From the NCBI GenBank assembly GCA_024653775.1, contig JANLHZ010000286.1:1-54195 (forward strand): a DNA stretch of 54,195 nt, in the 5' to 3' direction. The translations under genes and the position numbers were made by a program. Within the stretch, counting starts at the first letter, position 1, and the number at the start of each line of letters is the position of its first letter. This stretch comes from Planctomycetota bacterium. Lineage in GTDB: Bacteria; Planctomycetota; UBA8742; JACQVU01; JANLHZ01. The notes beneath the pieces were generated by a model that worked only from the letters and a program-made list of their open reading frames with translations, was not told the origin of the DNA and made no database searches. Positions 33,417-41,268 of the stretch are shown here, one piece after another.

Positions 33417-34499
33417 ATGCCAGATGACAAACCGAAAGTTACCGGGCCGAGGGGCCTGGACCCGATCAAAGCCGGACAGGAGCACGATACTTTCGTGAAA
33501 GCCTTTTTGCTCACGCCCAATTACGGGAAGGCGTTCCTGAAAAGAAACCTCGATCCTGAAATTCTGGAAATTATCGACCTCCCGACTCTTGAAATCGTTT
33601 CGGTCGAATACCCGACTCCGTTCCTTGGAAAGAAGATTTCCGACATCGTATACAAGGTGAATCTGCTATCGGGCGAGGGTTTCATTTTTGTCGCGACCGA
33701 GCACCTTAGCAACCCGAACAAGGGGGCTGCGCTCGAACTCCTTTTTGCGATCGTCATGCAGTGGATGCGTTCCTACGCGGATACGGGAAGCGTTCCCTCC
33801 GCGATCGGAATCGTGCTGTACCATTCGGAAGAGAACTGGGACTACGATAAACCCATCGCTGAGATTTTCAATTTCCCTCCGGAACTCATTCCGCGAAGCG
33901 TGAACTTCCATCCGATTTTTGTGGACCTGGCAAAAACGGAAGTGAAGGACATCGAATACGAGCCGGTCGAAGCGGCATTCGAACTTACCTTGCAAGTTAT
34001 CAAGTCCAAGGATAAAATCAAAAAGGCGAAGGTACTTGGCGAATCCGCGGAAATCTTTGCGCGCAATTACAAGAAATTCGAGTTTTTGACCTTCGTGAAT
34101 TATCTCGTTCGTAAATCGGGCTTCAATCCCGATGAAATAGAGGACATAGTCATGCCAAAACTAAGCGAAAGTCTCACGGAAGAATTCAAGAGCGCATACG
34201 ATGAACTTATCGAGCGCGGAATCGAGCAAGGAATCGAGCAAGGAATCGAGCAAGGAATCGAGCAAGGAATCGAGCAAGGCATCGAGCAGGGCATCGAGAA
34301 GGGAATCGAGCAGGGCAGGATTCAGACTCTTATCGAAGTGATCGAAGACGAGCTTCGTCTTAAATTCGGGATCGAGGTTCACAAGTTACCCGTGGATGTC
34401 AACTCCATGGAAGATGCATCAAAGCTAAAAGCAGTTCTCGACGCGCTTCATCGAACCGATAGTCTGGATGAATTCTGCAAGCGCATCGCAGGAATTTGA
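33417..34499 (+). CDS. Rpn-family recombination-promoting nuclease/putative transposase
   Basis: 360 residues from the ATG at 33417, with GGAG upstream. The N-terminal PD-(D/E)XK-type domain shows HDTFVKAFL, the acidic SDIVYKV strand and FIFVATEHLSNPNK. In most relatives the last motif is EHQS; here Gln is Leu, so the active site may be altered. The C-terminal third is helical and contains eight GIEQ/GIEK tetrapeptides in a row, a common feature of this family, followed by a RIQTLIEVIEDELRLKFG region. Rpn proteins are DNA nucleases found in phage and mobile contexts, and several are linked to phage defence. It follows the kinase gene by 16 bp and may be transcribed with it, though the two are not functionally related as far as I can see. 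Confidence 0.85.
   Translation: MPDDKPKVTGPRGLDPIKAGQEHDTFVKAFLLTPNYGKAFLKRNLDPEILEIIDLPTLEIVSVEYPTPFLGKKISDIVYKVNLLSGEGFIFVATEHLSNPNKGAALELLFAIVMQWMRSYADTGSVPSAIGIVLYHSEENWDYDKPIAEIFNFPPELIPRSVNFHPIFVDLAKTEVKDIEYEPVEAAFELTLQVIKSKDKIKKAKVLGESAEIFARNYKKFEFLTFVNYLVRKSGFNPDEIEDIVMPKLSESLTEEFKSAYDELIERGIEQGIEQGIEQGIEQGIEQGIEQGIEKGIEQGRIQTLIEVIEDELRLKFGIEVHKLPVDVNSMEDASKLKAVLDALHRTDSLDEFCKRIAGI
34218..34313 (+). repeat. 12-bp in-frame tandem repeat encoding GIEQ units
   Basis: Eight units of the type GGAATCGAGCAA. The first five are almost identical in DNA sequence; the last three vary slightly (GGCATCGAGCAGG-like). Copy-number changes would not shift the reading frame, so the protein could vary in length between strains. 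Confidence 0.9.
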
Positions 34500-34549
34500 A
34501 TCATCTCCGGAGGGCCGAATCTGCAGTGCGGGCCTGGATATTTCGGGGA

Positions 34550-35152
34550 CTAATTTTTCGCCTCCAGGATTTTTTTCAGATTCTGCACCGCCCGGAAAAG
34601 CAGACTCTTGAACGCGGGCACCGTGAGCGCCAGAACCGCCGCTGAGTCTTCGTAGCTGTGCCCCTCGAACTTCGTGAGGGCGATCGCGGCGCGCTGGCGC
34701 TCATCGAGACAAAGAAGCGCGCTCTGGATCTCCTCCCGAGCGTCCCGTCTTTCGAGCGCTTCGAGCGGCGTAAGTTGCTTTCGGTCCTCGAACTCTACGC
34801 TGTTTTCTCCGCCGGCTGCCTCGATGGACGTAAAGTTCTTCGGAAGTTTGCCGCGATCGCGGCTAGCGTTCAGGCAGAGGTTGTAAGCAATCCGGAAAAG
34901 CCAGGTGGTGAACTTCGCGGAATGTTTGTAACTCTCCCTGCTACGGAAAACGCGCAAGAATACCGCCTGTGCGATGTCTTCCGAAAGGGCTTCGTCGCGG
35001 ACGATCCTGAAAATGAACGCAAGCAGCGGTCTCTGGAATTCCTCGACGATCGAAACGAACGCCTCGTCGTCGCCGTTCTGAAAAGCGAGCATGCAATCTG
35101 CGCCGAGGTCGATTCCTTCGCGGCTCGCTTCAGAATGTACTTCAGTTTCCAA
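34550..35152 (-). CDS. ECF-type RNA polymerase sigma factor
   Basis: 200 residues. Region 2 is clear (FQRPLLAFIFRIVRDEALSEDIAQAVFLRVF then SAKFTTWLFRIAYNLCLNASRDRGK), followed by region 4 (LLCLDERQRAAIALTKFEGHSYEDSAAVLALTVPAFKSLLFRAVQNLKKIL). The domains normally lying between them are absent, as in all ECF sigma factors. Its start overlaps the upstream redoxin-like gene by 11 bp, so the two are translated from one message. No anti-sigma gene with a typical zinc (HxxxCxxC) motif is seen; the redoxin-like or cytochrome protein may stand in for it, but that is speculation. The target promoters are unknown. Confidence 0.9.
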   Translation of the reverse strand: METEVHSEASREGIDLGADCMLAFQNGDDEAFVSIVEEFQRPLLAFIFRIVRDEALSEDIAQAVFLRVFRSRESYKHSAKFTTWLFRIAYNLCLNASRDRGKLPKNFTSIEAAGGENSVEFEDRKQLTPLEALERRDAREEIQSALLCLDERQRAAIALTKFEGHSYEDSAAVLALTVPAFKSLLFRAVQNLKKILEAKN

Positions 35153-35720
35153 CGTCCACCACCTGGGTAAAAACTAGGTCCGCGCCCAGGATCCCCGGAA
35201 TGGAAGAAAGTATGGAGATCGGGTCGAGCCAGAATTCGCTCGATTTTTCGACTCTATACCATTTCAAGTTGCCGTCTTTGTCAAAGACAAAACAGGCGTT
35301 AGGAATTTCCGTCCAGCTCATGCATTCCTTCAGAGATTCGGATGACGATATTACTTCGTAGGGGAAGCGATCGTTTGATGGCGCGTCCGCAGAAAGTTCC
35401 GTCACGCCGATGATTTTGATGCCGATCTTTTCGAATTCGTCCTTCAGTTTTGCAAAGCCGTCCAGACGGAACCGCGTCAGGTAATCGTCCTCTACTCCCG
35501 GAAACGCGACCACGAGCAACGGCGCGCCTTCCGCCTTCGACGAAATATCCTTCAGCGATTCGCTCAGAATCGCGCTCATGACTCCACCGAGCGGCTTGAA
35601 CGTGTTCGCACCGTCGTCCCAGACCGGACCGTAGTTCAATTTGACGTAGACGAGAACCACAAGAATCGAAACGCTGAGGACGATGCCAAGCGCGCGAAGG
35701 ATTTTCATAGCCAGGTTCAC
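35142..35720 (-). CDS. Membrane-anchored thioredoxin-fold-like protein lacking the CxxC motif
   Basis: 192 residues. The GTG at 35720 is chosen because GAGG lies 7 bp before it; the ATG at 35708 has no ribosome site. One N-terminal TM helix (about 6-26, LRALGIVLSVSILVVLVYV). The outer part has PLLVVAFPGVEDDYLTRFRLDGFAKLKDEFEKIGIKIIGVTEL and NACFVFDKDGNLKWYRV, the order of AhpC/TSA-type redoxins, but the active CxxC or resolving cysteine position reads GVEDDY. It may bind rather than reduce. It sits between the cytochrome c and sigma genes, overlapping the latter, in an apparent three-gene operon. Confidence 0.65.
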   Translation of the reverse strand: MNLAMKILRALGIVLSVSILVVLVYVKLNYGPVWDDGANTFKPLGGVMSAILSESLKDISSKAEGAPLLVVAFPGVEDDYLTRFRLDGFAKLKDEFEKIGIKIIGVTELSADAPSNDRFPYEVISSSESLKECMSWTEIPNACFVFDKDGNLKWYRVEKSSEFWLDPISILSSIPGILGADLVFTQVVDVGN

Positions 35721-35738
35721 GAGCGGTCCTCGTTATAG

Positions 35739-36158
35739 TTATTCGGCCTTTTTGAGGCTTCGGAGGTGCTCGATAAGCGCGTTGAGCGCGGGAAGGTTCG
35801 CTTCACCCTTCAGCCCGGGCGCGCCCGTCATCAAGGGCGATTTCCCGACTGCGATTCCGCCTTCAGAGATGATCTTCCGGAGGTAATCGTCCGTAACGTC
35901 GGCTCGCGCCCAGAACGCCGGGTCTTCGAAATCCGCCGGCACGGGCTGGTTCGCGGCAACCTGCGCTGAGCGATACGACTCGCTGTGGCAAGTTACGCAA
36001 AGCGTGTTGTACGTGCTCATAGCTATTTCTTTCGCCTTTTCAGGAGTCATCGCAACCGTCGTGACGTCGCCATCCTGATCTTTATCGTCTCCGCCGCAGG
36101 AAATGGCGAACGCGAGCGCAAACAGTGCGGAAAGAAGCATAAGTCCATTGAACTTCAT
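35739..36158 (-). CDS. Lipoprotein c-type cytochrome
   Basis: 139 residues. Lipoprotein signal: LMLLSALFALAFAISC, cysteine at residue 21. One haem site CVTCH (about residue 54) and an axial methionine candidate in KSPLMTG fit a class I monohaem cytochrome c of about 90 residues, with the family's final LxxxLRSL helix (NALIEHLRSL). It would carry electrons in the periplasm, anchored to a membrane. GGAGG lies before the ATG. It is the first gene of a probable operon with the redoxin-like protein and the ECF sigma factor. Confidence 0.9.
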   Translation of the reverse strand: MKFNGLMLLSALFALAFAISCGGDDKDQDGDVTTVAMTPEKAKEIAMSTYNTLCVTCHSESYRSAQVAANQPVPADFEDPAFWARADVTDDYLRKIISEGGIAVGKSPLMTGAPGLKGEANLPALNALIEHLRSLKKAE

Positions 36159-36255
36159 CTTGACCTCCGTATTCAGAACCTAAATTTCAGGAATGATCGA
36201 ATCTTATGGCACGCCATCGGAATTTTCAACATTCCGAAAGTTTATTTCCCAAGGC

Positions 36256-37968
36256 CTATGAAAGTTGCGCGATGCGCCAGATTGAAGCCGCTTGATTCGC
36301 CATCCAATTTTGTCTCGCACATAGCCTCGCGGGATTCCAGTCGGAATTTTCTTCCGCTAGTCTCTTCGTAATGTTTATCGCGCTGGCTCGAAAAACCTCT
36401 CGTTTGTCATTCCAGGACTTGTTGCCAATATCTCGATTCGGGCCCGCCTGTAGGAGCGTCATATTTCCAAGTCGGTACACCATGGATTCGATTTCATCTT
36501 CGGCAAACGTATTCCAGCCTTCTGTCGGATTCTGTGGTAAAACGTGCTCGATCGTAAGGGCATCGCTGTCGAAATCCAGTTCCACGTTAGATAGAGTCCT
36601 TTCAATCGCGCAGAGGATGTACTTTACGACTTGCTTGTTTCGCTTCTGAGTCGTTGTTTTGATCACCTTCTCTGAAAACGCCAGCTTGAAAGTTTCGTCC
36701 GTGGGATAGACGTCCTTCAGCAACTTGATGGTCTCGGACGCGTAAATATTTTCCGAGCTTATCTTATTTGCGATCCTGCCGTAGACGCTCTCCTGTTCGT
36801 TCGTCGGCAGGTTGCAAATGACGTTGTAACGGAACGACGCCATCACGCTCGCTCTGAACAAGGACTCGAAGTCCGCGTCCGAGAATCTTCGCTTCGCAGC
36901 GCATAATAGAGAATAAGGCTGCTTTACGCCGAACAGCTTGAGAGTGCTCGCGAAATGCTTGATGGATGGCGCCCAAGTTGACGACTCAGGATTCCTGAGC
37001 GCGATGTAGGTTTCCACGTCTTCTTCCATGCCTCGAAGCAACTCGAACACCAACTCCCTTGAATTCACTTTTTTGCGAATGACTTTGAAAAGGTTGGTCT
37101 CTCTGATCGACGAATTCCTGCTGTTCCAGTGAACGCGAAGAAAATGGGGAAAATCGCCGTCGCCGAGCCGACCGACCATCGACTCCCAGCGATCTTCGAG
37201 GTTCTTCATTTCGTGTTCGTGGGGATTATTTCGATCGAGCACCGAGAATAAATAGTTCTTCAGCAGGTCCGTCGGAGATAGTCTCACTCCTCTTGAATTT
37301 AGTGTTTCGAACACCTTGTAAGCGTTGAGTTCGTCCGTGACATTGATAACGGTGAAGAATAATCGATCGCTCAAGGTATCGACAAATTTCGCAAGCGACA
37401 TCCCTACGTCGCTCTGTTTTTTTGCATAGTCCGAAACTTTTTTATCGAAGTACTCGAATGCTTTCCGTAACAAGTGCTCCGAAGCTTTGAAACCTCGCTG
37501 CGGTAAATTTGCAAGCGGAACGAGGTAGTTCTGATAATAGAGGTTGTTGTTGCGATTAAGCGCCAGCTTCGGGACGGCAACGAGCGACACTGGATCGAGA
37601 TATCCGATGTAAGAAGAACGGAGCTGATCGATTCGCTGTTTCGTGCGTTCCGCGTCGATTCCTGCGTCGACCATTCTCTGTAGGTTTTTCATCACCGCGA
37701 GCACTAGAATGCTGAGAGTTGTAAGCCGCTGCTGCCCGTCGATCACGTCGAAGGACTTTTCATTGTCCGATTGAAGAACCAGATAGCCCATGTAGTGGGC
37801 CGGCTCGCCGTCTTCAGCGATTGTTCCGAGCAGGTCCAGCCAGAGATCGTCCCACTCGTCGCGATCCCAACTATAGTCTCGCTGAAACCGCGGAACCCGA
37901 TAACTGAGGCCGTTCCCCATCAGTTTTCGAAAAGTATCGTTTCGTGTGTTGAAATTGCTTGCGGACAT
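36256..37968 (-). CDS. DUF262/DUF1524 (GmrSD-like) restriction or defence protein
   Basis: 570 residues from the ATG at 37968 (GAGG 6 bp upstream; an ATG at 37980 is also possible). The N-terminal DUF262 domain has RVPRFQRDYSW, GYLVLQ and DVIDGQQRLTTL (DGQQR at about 77-81), the motif for nucleotide binding and hydrolysis. The C-terminal DUF1524 region has TIEHVLPQNPTEGW and LGNMTLLQAGPNRDIGNKSWNDKR, the His-Asn-type nuclease signature. GmrSD proteins are known as type IV restriction systems for modified phage DNA, and the related SspE protein acts against phage. It is near the AAA ATPase/nuclease pair. No dnd or ssp gene is present in the window. Confidence 0.9.
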   Translation of the reverse strand: MSASNFNTRNDTFRKLMGNGLSYRVPRFQRDYSWDRDEWDDLWLDLLGTIAEDGEPAHYMGYLVLQSDNEKSFDVIDGQQRLTTLSILVLAVMKNLQRMVDAGIDAERTKQRIDQLRSSYIGYLDPVSLVAVPKLALNRNNNLYYQNYLVPLANLPQRGFKASEHLLRKAFEYFDKKVSDYAKKQSDVGMSLAKFVDTLSDRLFFTVINVTDELNAYKVFETLNSRGVRLSPTDLLKNYLFSVLDRNNPHEHEMKNLEDRWESMVGRLGDGDFPHFLRVHWNSRNSSIRETNLFKVIRKKVNSRELVFELLRGMEEDVETYIALRNPESSTWAPSIKHFASTLKLFGVKQPYSLLCAAKRRFSDADFESLFRASVMASFRYNVICNLPTNEQESVYGRIANKISSENIYASETIKLLKDVYPTDETFKLAFSEKVIKTTTQKRNKQVVKYILCAIERTLSNVELDFDSDALTIEHVLPQNPTEGWNTFAEDEIESMVYRLGNMTLLQAGPNRDIGNKSWNDKREVFRASAINITKRLAEENSDWNPARLCARQNWMANQAASIWRIAQLS

Positions 37969-38066
37969 AGACGGCCTCATCTCAGCATCGATCGATGAAC
38001 TATAGATGACTTACCGGAATTATATTAGAATTTCGCCGGGTCGTGAAAAAAAAAGGGGGAATCCAA

Positions 38067-39032
38067 TTGAAAATCGTCTTCTTTGGAACGCCGGATGAGG
38101 CTCTGCCGACGCTCGAAGCGCTCGCGAGATCCCACCACGAGGTTGCGCTGGTCGTATCCGCGCCGGACAGTCGCAAGGGACGGAACCACAAGACGTCGCT
38201 TCCTTCGCCCGTTACGGAGCGCGCGCTGAAGCTCGGCCTCGACGTGCTGACAACCGAGAACGTCAACTCTGGCGAAGCTCTGGACCTGATTCGCGCGAAG
38301 GGAGCCGACGTCGGCGTAATCGTCGCGTACGGAAGGATTCTGAAACAGCCGCTTATCGACATTTTCCACCACGGGATTTTCAACCTGCATTTTTCGATCC
38401 TTCCCGCATTTCGCGGCGCCTCGCCCGTGACGATGACGATTGCAGCGGGCCAGCGCGAAACAGGCGTCAGCGTCCAGCGAATCGTTCTGAAACTCGATGC
38501 CGGACCGCTCGCGCGCCAGACCATCGTTTCCATCGACGACGAAGACACCACGGGATCGCTCAAAAAGCGCCTCGCCTTCGTCGGCGCGCAGGAAATGCTC
38601 GATACGCTCGCGGACATCGAGGAAGGGAAGCTCGAACTGACCGAGCAGGACGAGGAAGCCGCGACCTTCGCGAAAACCATCACCAAGGATATGGGCGACA
38701 TAATCTGGGACCGTGACGCGACCGCGATCGTAAACTGCGTCCGCGCGATGAATCCGTGGCCTACGGCTTACACGCACTTCGAGCGCGGTGGAAAGCTCGA
38801 ACGGCTCATCATCCACAGGGCGGAGGTGATAGAAGACACCGCGTCCGCAAGCGAGCCGGGGACGATAATCGAATCCGCGTCGAAGGAACTGATGGTCAGC
38901 ACCGCAACCTCGAACGTCCGGCTGTCCGTCGTCCAGCGCCCCGGCAAAAAGCCCGTCACCGACCGCGAATTCCTGAACGGCGTGCGCTTCGAACAGGGTG
39001 CAAAGTTCGTGCGGCAGACCCAAAATGACTGA
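38067..39032 (+). CDS. fmt: Methionyl-tRNA formyltransferase
   Basis: 321 residues from the TTG at 38067, which has GGGGGA 6 bp upstream and gives the canonical MKIVFFGTPDEALPTLEAL start; a GTG at 38043 would add eight residues. The formyltransferase domain has the catalytic block GIFNLHFSILPAFRGASPV (equivalents of Asn106 and His108) and LDAGPL with the catalytic aspartate. The C-terminal tRNA-contacting domain follows (IIWDRDATAIVNCVRAMNPWPTAYTHF). The enzyme formylates initiator Met-tRNA with 10-formyltetrahydrofolate. Gene partners such as def are not adjacent. The assignment is firm. Confidence 0.95.
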   Translation: MKIVFFGTPDEALPTLEALARSHHEVALVVSAPDSRKGRNHKTSLPSPVTERALKLGLDVLTTENVNSGEALDLIRAKGADVGVIVAYGRILKQPLIDIFHHGIFNLHFSILPAFRGASPVTMTIAAGQRETGVSVQRIVLKLDAGPLARQTIVSIDDEDTTGSLKKRLAFVGAQEMLDTLADIEEGKLELTEQDEEAATFAKTITKDMGDIIWDRDATAIVNCVRAMNPWPTAYTHFERGGKLERLIIHRAEVIEDTASASEPGTIIESASKELMVSTATSNVRLSVVQRPGKKPVTDREFLNGVRFEQGAKFVRQTQND

Positions 39033-39035
39033 TGT

Positions 39036-39605
39036 TCACATTGCGATTCGCTCGAAGCGGATACTGTCATTGCCGTTCTTGATATTCCAATGTTTTTCTG
39101 GAGAATTCGGGATTTCCCGTTCATCAACTTTTACGGGTGGGTATTGTGTTTTCCTCCTGTTACGCTTGATACCCGAAATCGACACGAACCGATATTGGAA
39201 GTCCTCAAGAAAGTCCTGTCCCCAGAAAACACGTCCAACCTCATCGCACAATCGAATGAAGCACTGGCTGCCCTTAAGCTGCTCTAAACGCATCTGCTTT
39301 TCTTTGTTTGGCGAAGATGTCATCTCCACGCAGATAATCGTTTTCTTTTTTCCCGAGATCGCGACGACAATGAAATCGCCTCGGCGGCATTCTCCCTTCG
39401 TGCTTTTAAAGATTTTCCGAAGGGTATAATTATCGTCGAGCCTCACGACCAAGGAAGTTTTCGGCAGTCCGTATAGCATCGCATGCCACTTGCTCTGTTG
39501 CGGCTCCGAAAGCATTACTGACTTCGTGCTGTCATATTCATCATTCAGCGGAAGCCTTGCCTCTTCAGTGAATAGCTCGTTGAAGAATTCCCACTCCGAC
39601 GTCAT
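39036..39605 (-). CDS. Small PD-(D/E)XK-like partner of an AAA ATPase (putative)
   Basis: 189 residues, no signal or TM. The centre reads CRRGDFIVV (Asp77), a basic turn, and then KTIICVEMTSS (Glu94), with a following RLEQLKGS. The order acidic strand, short loop, second strand ending in an acidic residue resembles the D...ExK core of nucleases. The lysine expected two residues after Glu94 is a threonine here. Similar small proteins paired with ATPases are known in which ELK is intact, so this member is diverged or the match is coincidental. Its ATG (39603-39605) overlaps the TGA of the upstream ATPase gene in an ATGA, showing coupled translation. It ends only 3 bp from the fmt stop on the other strand. 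Confidence 0.55.
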   Translation of the reverse strand: MTSEWEFFNELFTEEARLPLNDEYDSTKSVMLSEPQQSKWHAMLYGLPKTSLVVRLDDNYTLRKIFKSTKGECRRGDFIVVAISGKKKTIICVEMTSSPNKEKQMRLEQLKGSQCFIRLCDEVGRVFWGQDFLEDFQYRFVSISGIKRNRRKTQYPPVKVDEREIPNSPEKHWNIKNGNDSIRFERIAM

Positions 39606-41044
39606 TCCTGAGCTCCCCAGATAATTTCGTCCTGAATTCTATTCATCGTCTCGATGGCTGTGTCGAAGCTGCTGACCTCGATGCCGAGTTCCGGATCGAT
39701 GTCCGCTGGAACGAGTTTGTAACCGGAAGAATTCTTCTCCTCGCCTCCGTTCATCGGCTGTGTGACATAAACCCTGACTTGCTCCGGTTTAAGTAGCTCC
39801 TGCTCCTTGTAGCCTTCAACCTCCATCACTTTCTTCAGATGCGGCTTGTCGTGGTTGAGCATCAAAAGCGTGTTGAGTTCCCTGATGATGTAGTCGCTGT
39901 GAGTCGTAACGAACACCTTGATCCCGACGTTGACGAGTCTTGCGAGGAGTCGCGCCATCTTCCTCTGGTTTTCAGGGTGCAGATTAAGCTCCGGCTCGTC
40001 GATCATGAGCATATCGCCTTCGCTGGCTTGATGTCTTAGCCAGAAACCGAGCGCGATAAGCGACCTGACACAACTGGAGCTTTCAACCATTCCAAGTTTC
40101 ATGTCGTAACCCTTTGGGATGAATCCCACTCCGATTTCACTGACGACAGGCTCACCGCCAAGAAGGTCAGCAAAGTCTGAAACGATATTAGGGTGCGACT
40201 CGGCAACCTGGCTTGTCATTTTCGAAATTGACTCGAGTAACTCGAGGAACCCTAGATTCGCTTCCACAGGTTCCGGGTACAGGATTTCGTCGGGGATCTT
40301 CTCCTTATAACGCCATCTATGATTTCTTAATCTCCGCGCAACATCTCCCCAAGTCCCCCGAAAACGTTTCATCCGACCGAGATTCACTCCATGTCGAAAC
40401 ACAACGACGCCAGTTCGCTCCGTGCTTGCGATAAATGCTCTTTGCGGTAAAATACCGGACATCCCGACAAGACTGATGTTGTTTACTAAGGAACTTATAA
40501 CATTTATCACGAAGTCACTATCTTCAAGAATATTGGCATCGAGTTCTGGTTCTTCATTGCCCGACCGTGTTGCATTCAACCCTGAATCAAGTCGTAGCTC
40601 GATACGCGCGTTTTTCGCATCTAACAGAATCGTAAGTAGTCTACCCTTATCGATAGGAAATTCGTATGCAACAGGCACATTCGTATTGAATAGCCAAGGC
40701 AATTCTTCAAGCTCAAACGTAGTTCGTTCAAACCTTCCTTGTGGTGCCGACAAGTAATGATGCAGTCTTGAAGGAAAACCAGCACAAACCGACGAAATAC
40801 CTTCTCTAACGCGGTTCAAAAAGTCATCTATCTCTATTTTCATCGATCCATCCGATGCCAACTTTTTAAACTCTGTAGGCATCAGTTTGAAAACAGAACT
40901 CTCGGACAGATCCACAAGGAACGAGTACAGCGCATACGTCGCATAAGTCTTCCCGGTGTTATTCTCGCCGCAGATGATGGTGAGGTCGCCGACTTCGAAG
41001 TCGGCTTCCTTTAGCGGGCCGAGGTTTCTGATTCTGACTTTCAT
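39602..41044 (-). CDS. AAA family ATPase (AAA_15/OLD-like), putative defence component
   Basis: 480 residues. Walker A GENNTGKT at 26-33 follows IRNLGPLKEADFEV, the start typical of SMC/RecF-like ATPases that use RNLGPI. Walker B LMIDEPELNLHP lies at about 346-357 and the switch TTHSDYIIREL at about 382. The ABC signature lies in the poorly conserved part before Walker B. Unlike OLD nucleases it has no Toprim domain; its C-terminal 100 residues are unfamiliar. Together with the small gene that overlaps its stop, this gives a two-gene ATPase plus effector layout, as in several known phage-defence systems (for example Septu and PARIS), without matching any of them in sequence as far as I can judge. 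Confidence 0.8.
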   Translation of the reverse strand: MKVRIRNLGPLKEADFEVGDLTIICGENNTGKTYATYALYSFLVDLSESSVFKLMPTEFKKLASDGSMKIEIDDFLNRVREGISSVCAGFPSRLHHYLSAPQGRFERTTFELEELPWLFNTNVPVAYEFPIDKGRLLTILLDAKNARIELRLDSGLNATRSGNEEPELDANILEDSDFVINVISSLVNNISLVGMSGILPQRAFIASTERTGVVVFRHGVNLGRMKRFRGTWGDVARRLRNHRWRYKEKIPDEILYPEPVEANLGFLELLESISKMTSQVAESHPNIVSDFADLLGGEPVVSEIGVGFIPKGYDMKLGMVESSSCVRSLIALGFWLRHQASEGDMLMIDEPELNLHPENQRKMARLLARLVNVGIKVFVTTHSDYIIRELNTLLMLNHDKPHLKKVMEVEGYKEQELLKPEQVRVYVTQPMNGGEEKNSSGYKLVPADIDPELGIEVSSFDTAIETMNRIQDEIIWGAQE

Positions 41045-41100
41045 AGGTAAACTTTAAACTTCTGAAGGGAAAACGCCAATAGTTGTTCGGAATTCCATTG

Positions 41101-41268
41101 GGCGCGCTGAAGGGTAACTGTTCACGGGGTAGATCGCAGTCTATAGCGGGAATCCGTTCGTAGTGTGCTCGTGAGAGCATATTTTCGCGGTGTGGTGGAT
41201 CAAAGAAACGCCTTACGGCGCCACTACGAACGCTAACTACCCCGTGAACAGTTACCCTTCAGCGCGTC
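41101..41268. mobile_element. 142-bp element (copy C) with an additional mirrored flank reaching into larE
   Basis: The element itself is 41114-41255, ends GTAACTGTTCACGGGGTA, and carries the 76-bp core (41156-41231) in the opposite orientation to copy A; spacing on both sides (24 and 42 bp) matches copy A exactly. There is no direct repeat at its flanks. Instead the 13 bp on each side (41101-41113 and 41256-41268) are inverted copies of each other (one mismatch). The right-hand copy is the 3' end of the larE coding region, so the left-hand copy is a mirrored duplicate of it. Confidence 0.85.
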
